This document shows positions 60,420-64,000 of a DNA stretch of 64,000 bases, piece by piece. A program made the translations under genes and the position numbers. Origin of the DNA: Sequoia sempervirens (Eukaryota > Streptophyta > Pinopsida > Cupressales > Cupressaceae); NCBI GenBank assembly GCA_007258455.2, contig VDFB02047230.1:159410635-159474634 (forward strand), in the 5' to 3' direction. Below the pieces are notes generated by a model. It was not told the DNA's origin, did no database searches, and saw only the letters and a program-made list of their open reading frames with translations. Positions within the stretch are counted from its first letter, which is position 1. Each line of letters opens with the position of its first letter.

Positions 60420-61217
60420 TAGATGCAATCCTCTTATGAAAAACTTTGCTAACATGATTCTATAATCCACAAAATTTACAATGGAGTTTATTTTTAAATT
60501 TGTTAGTCTTCTTTCTTGATTGCATAGATGATGTGGTTTGTCTGTCAACTAGATTTTTCTGCTTAAATGATGGATCATTTTTTGAAGTTGATTTCGTCCT
60601 AGGTTTATTAGAAGGCTTATTTCCTTTTCCCTTAGATGATTGGACAACGAGTGCTTGAAATTTTAAAGAGGTGATAGCATCCATAGAAATTAATTTAGAT
60701 TGTTCTCTTGTAAGTCTATCAAATAACTATTCAAAAGATGACATTACATGTGCTGTTCCAAGAGCATCCATGGTAGAGTTCTTAACTTTGACAAAATCAA
60801 GAAGACACACTCTTTATTTGTCTTTGTTTTACCACAATCTTAGTCTAGAAAGCAAAGACTTAAACAAAAACCAAGAAATCTTTAATAGAAGAGAAGACAT
60901 CAAGAGACAATATTGTTAATTCAACATCCAATTGTAGAATTTTGAACTGATCAAATTTACTAGAGAGATCTTCAAATTTGTCCCACATTCGCTTAGGAGT
61001 TGTACAACTAGAAATGTGAAATTGCAAATTATCAGAAACAAGAAGACCTATTATTGTCATTGCTCCGATAAGTAAACTACTCAAAACTCCCTAGTAAATT
61101 ATATTTGTTTCCCAATAACCTTTTGCCATAATCCCTTGTAGATTGAAATGATTTTTGTACTTTGACTTTCCATGTGTGGAAATGATGTGGAGTTAACAAG
61201 TTAATTTTAGGATCCAT
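60420..61217 (-). pseudogene. Copia gag, decayed
   Basis: It starts at the ATG whose complement is 61215-61217 (MDPKINLLTPHHFHTWKVKV). It then has the UBN2-type capsid part (LLVSDNLQFHISSCTTPK, then MWDKFEDL), a basic Lys/Ser-rich stretch, and a zinc knuckle CKFC-x4-H whose last Cys is replaced by Phe and which contains a stop. Gag would form virus-like particles around the element RNA. Stops and a frameshift near 61090 disrupt it. Confidence 0.85.
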
Positions 61218-62756
61218 GATGCACACACAATAAGGCACTTGAATTGTTCCTTAGTAAAGCCACCAAAATTGTATTATATCTTAATGTAGACCCCCCAATA
61301 AGATGCAAAGAAAGAATTACAAGCTTGTGTCAAGTTTGGAAGCTAAATCATTTGTTTATAACTCATAGAGATTTTTACAAATAGTGAAAAATGAGCTTTC
61401 CAAAACTTGACTTTGACTACAAATTTAGAATCCTTGCGAAATTACGATGAATTTAAAAAAGTTGTGAATTTTTTACAACAAGGTGAAAATTATGCCCCAT
61501 TGAAAATTGCACAAGATACACTGATTTTTGGAGATTAGAGAAGATTACAAAATATAATTTTGAAAACCTCTTGACATTGAAATGTTGGGCTTGGAAAGAG
61601 CTTTGATGAGTATTTACACTTGAAATTTTGATCTCCCATTTGTAAGTTACACAAAAAGGAAAAACTCCCCCTTTGAGCACTATTAGTTTTCCATTTTGAG
61701 CATAAAAGGTTTAACATAAAATGCTAACTTACAATAAAATATTGAACAAAATATAAATTGCTCACAAAATATAATATTCGTTGAAGATCAATATTCAAGA
61801 TCAAATTGGAGTCGTGGCAGACCATGTAGAGGCCGAGTCAAATAATGCATTATGTGGATTAAGCCCAAGGATAGGGCCATTGAAGAGAAGCAAACTCCAT
61901 TTTGTATACGAACTTGCCTTTAATGTGAATTGCAGAAGGAGATATAGATGAGGTGATGCCAAATAGAGGGAGGTCGCGGCCAAAGAACTAGTCACAACTT
62001 TATGGTGGAGGGCGACATTCAATGGCAGAGAGCAAAGAGGCGGTGGTGGCAACATTTGTTAACCTGGCGGTGCAATCCTCTGGTTATATAGACAACAAAC
62101 AGGGAATGAAAAGCTCAACTTACACCTGTTCGATGTCTTGGAGCAGGAGCTTGTGTTGGAATAATTGGAATGTCTACAACATACCTAATGGAAATGGATC
62201 AAGGAAGTTTAACTGTTCGGACAAAAAAATCAGCTTATCTATGTCATTTATCACAGAAATATGGAGGTTGATAGCCTGTGGTGGAGACCAGTATAGCTAT
62301 GTAAATGCTTTTAATACTTCTACAACCTTTTATGAAAGATTGTGAATTATTCTCTGCGCCGGAAACATACAAGATGCCCTTATTCTCGAACAATATATAC
62401 CAAGTCTATATGAAGCCGCTTCTAAAAAGAAACAAATTCTGCGCAGAAACAAAGTTTGTTGCTAAACACACCTGCAAATAGGCCGAATAGCCACAGTATG
62501 TTTGTGTATAGACCAATATTCCTGCAAATAGCCAATTTTTTTACCTAATGGGCAGATTGGCCCTCTACTAATTTTTTATTTTTTTTACAATTTTTCATAT
62601 AAATGGCAAAAAATTAGCAATTAATGAAATGAAGGGTATTTCTTCGTTTCTTGAGCCTAATAGATGCAATGACGGTGTCCTTTGGCTCTATGATGCTTTG
62701 TTGATAGAGCTGGAAACTTGATTCACACCAAATTGAGAAAAAACTTGCAATTCAAT
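61218..62756 (-). other. Long 5' leader of the copia element
   Basis: About 1.5 kb separates the primer site from gag, long for a copia element. No motif is recognisable on the sense strand. The + strand ORF at 62022-62345 (107 residues) is the longest open frame. The leader may contain an inserted or captured sequence. Confidence 0.4.
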
Positions 62757-62768
62757 GCTCTGATACCA
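62757..62768 (-). promoter_or_regulatory. Primer-binding site, initiator-Met tRNA
   Basis: The minus strand reads TGGTATCAGAGC immediately after the 5' LTR end CCAACA; a perfect 12-base match to the standard plant copia primer site. Confidence 0.9.
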
Positions 62769-63076
62769 TGTTGGAGCAGCAAATAATGAATGAAATATTC
62801 AAACTACCATGAAATGAATCAAGCACAATGCAAAAGTCAAATAACTATCATAGAATGTGTAGAATACAATGATCCCTTCTTGTTTCTATAAAACTCCTCC
62901 AAGTGATGCACGACACATGCAGAGCACTTGAAATAAGTGTGAAGGCATGCGTCAAATGTCTATGAGGTGAGACAACTAAACCACTAAGTGAACTTAAGCT
63001 AGTGTGAATAGAACTACTAGGTGTAGGAACTGGATAAATGATAACTAGATACATAAAAACACTTTTTGCACCAATA
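62769..63076 (-). repeat. 5' LTR of copia element
   Basis: Counterpart of 55675-56014. On the minus strand it ends GCTCCAACA; its start is eroded (TATTGGTGC instead of TGTTAGTGT). Confidence 0.85.
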
Positions 63077-63149
63077 ATTATTATCATTCCAACATAATGT
63101 TCACACTTAGGCATCTTGTATGGATACATCATTCAAGGATGAACAATGT

Positions 63150-64000
63150 AATCATATGATAAGCATTGAGGTCCCACCTCTATCTCTTGTTTTTTTATGA
63201 GATTAGTGTGTTGCTACATCCATGGATTTTAGTGATTAATTGCAACAAGACATTCAACATCTTCCAATTATAGCTATTTGGGATGAATACTTGATAGGTA
63301 CTGCATGTTTACTTTGTGAGTCTTATCTTGTAGATTTGGAGGAATTTATTGAGAATATTAATCTCTTCTTTGATGTTAGCTCCTATGGAGATGCATCATC
63401 TTCTTCAAATTTCATGAGGGAAAATTCAAATCCTCTTGTTTTCACTCCACCTATTTATTGTCGCAATTTGACATTGACTTGGAAACCCTTGAGCAACATT
63501 TGAATGAGTCATCTTTATCTTTGGATCATGTTCTACATTCATTTCAACAAGGTTTTGGATTGTCACCTTCATTAATTAGGCCTAAGACTCCTTATTTGAT
63601 TGTGGCACCTTTCAAAGAAATCATATATTTTGTGTTTTCTTCCCTCATATTTCTTTAATGAACGGGAAGATGTCTTGTATGCATCTTTGGTTTTGTTTCT
63701 TCCTAAGGTAAGGAATGTTGTTCAAATTTTTTAGATCATCTTCAACATTCGTTGTCAAGCATATACCACTAGTGCAAGAAATTCTATTGTGAAGGGGGGC
63801 TAAATGGTTTCTCTTCTTTCTTATGGGGGGACCCTTTTTACACATGAATTCTTCTCATACTTTTGGAAACCATCTTGTGTTTTCTCTCTTTTGGAGAGGA
63901 TTTTTTCCTTTTCTCCATTTGTGAGAGATTCTTTTGTACATGGGTACCTAACATTGTTTGGTAACTAGGACCCTCTTTGCTTGTTTTCCCATTCTCCCCA
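63150..64000 (+). repeat. Second copy of the unknown-ORF LTR family, runs off the window
   Basis: Plus-strand counterpart of minus-strand 18200-17239 and 10659-10620. Shared protein blocks are IWDEYLI, LLCES and LEQHLNESSLSLD, broken by a frameshift near 63460. Shared DNA phrases are TTCCTAAGG-AAGGAATGTTGTT and, near 63935, TGTACATGGGTACCTAACAT...ACTAGGACCC. That last phrase is uninterrupted here but split by the 6.6-kb element in the left copy. Confidence 0.7.

Larger units (their letters stand above)
55675..63076 (-). mobile_element. Full-length but dead Ty1-copia element
   Basis: LTRs at 55675-56014 and 62769-63076 bracket the element. The flanking pentamers ATTCT and ATTAT agree at four of five positions. 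On the minus strand a perfect initiator-Met primer site (TGGTATCAGAGC) follows the 5' LTR and a polypurine run (TTAAGGGGAG) precedes the 3' LTR. In order: a long leader, gag, protease, integrase, reverse transcriptase, RNase H. A 1.2-kb terminal-inverted-repeat insertion sits in the reverse transcriptase. All genes carry stops, and the RT catalytic box is mutated. Confidence 0.9.

Noticed and set aside
1..64000. tRNA, rRNA or integrated virus genes
   Set aside because: I looked for cloverleaf-type genes, rRNA phrases and pararetrovirus signatures. Only the SINE head and retroelement primer sites resembled tRNA-related sequence.

Overview
The window looks like nuclear DNA of a seed plant with a large, transposon-filled genome. 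A gymnosperm, probably a conifer, is my best guess. This is inference: it rests on one conserved plant gene stretched over about 19.5 kb by a nearly 12-kb intron, old nested LTR retrotransposons, several hAT-type DNA transposons and a decayed plastid DNA insertion.

The only intact host gene is a ten-exon gene on the + strand (coding 21871-41353). It encodes a GYF-domain protein of 1751 residues related to Arabidopsis EXA1 and animal GIGYF. It has an N-terminal eIF4E-binding-type motif, a GYF domain near residues 548-598, a Gln/His-rich middle and the conserved EXA1 C-terminus. A CpG-richer 5' region carries two tiny upstream ORFs. Intron 8 (28904-40782) holds a 3.4-kb hAT transposon with a broken transposase, a smaller hAT derivative, tandem duplications and a hairpin MITE.

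Left of the gene: a 5'-truncated Ty1-copia element (about 640-5158), a tRNA-derived SINE with target-site duplication (7388-7951), and a nested structure. The host of that nest is a minus-strand LTR element (about 10150-20790) with an initiator-Met tRNA primer site and an ORF I do not recognise. It is split by a complete 6.6-kb LTR element (10660-17238) that retains only a decayed retropepsin-like region and carries a 71-bp minisatellite.

Right of the gene: a 424-bp GC-rich non-autonomous hAT element (43618-44041), a minus-strand copia remnant (about 46850-48680), a nuclear copy of plastid rps12 with its group II intron ends (about 53140-54140), and a full-length but dead minus-strand copia element (55675-63076) interrupted by a 1.2-kb terminal-inverted-repeat element. 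The right edge holds a second copy of the unknown-ORF LTR family. It shows what the left copy looked like before the 6.6-kb insertion. Everything except the GYF gene appears to be repeat-derived or non-coding.
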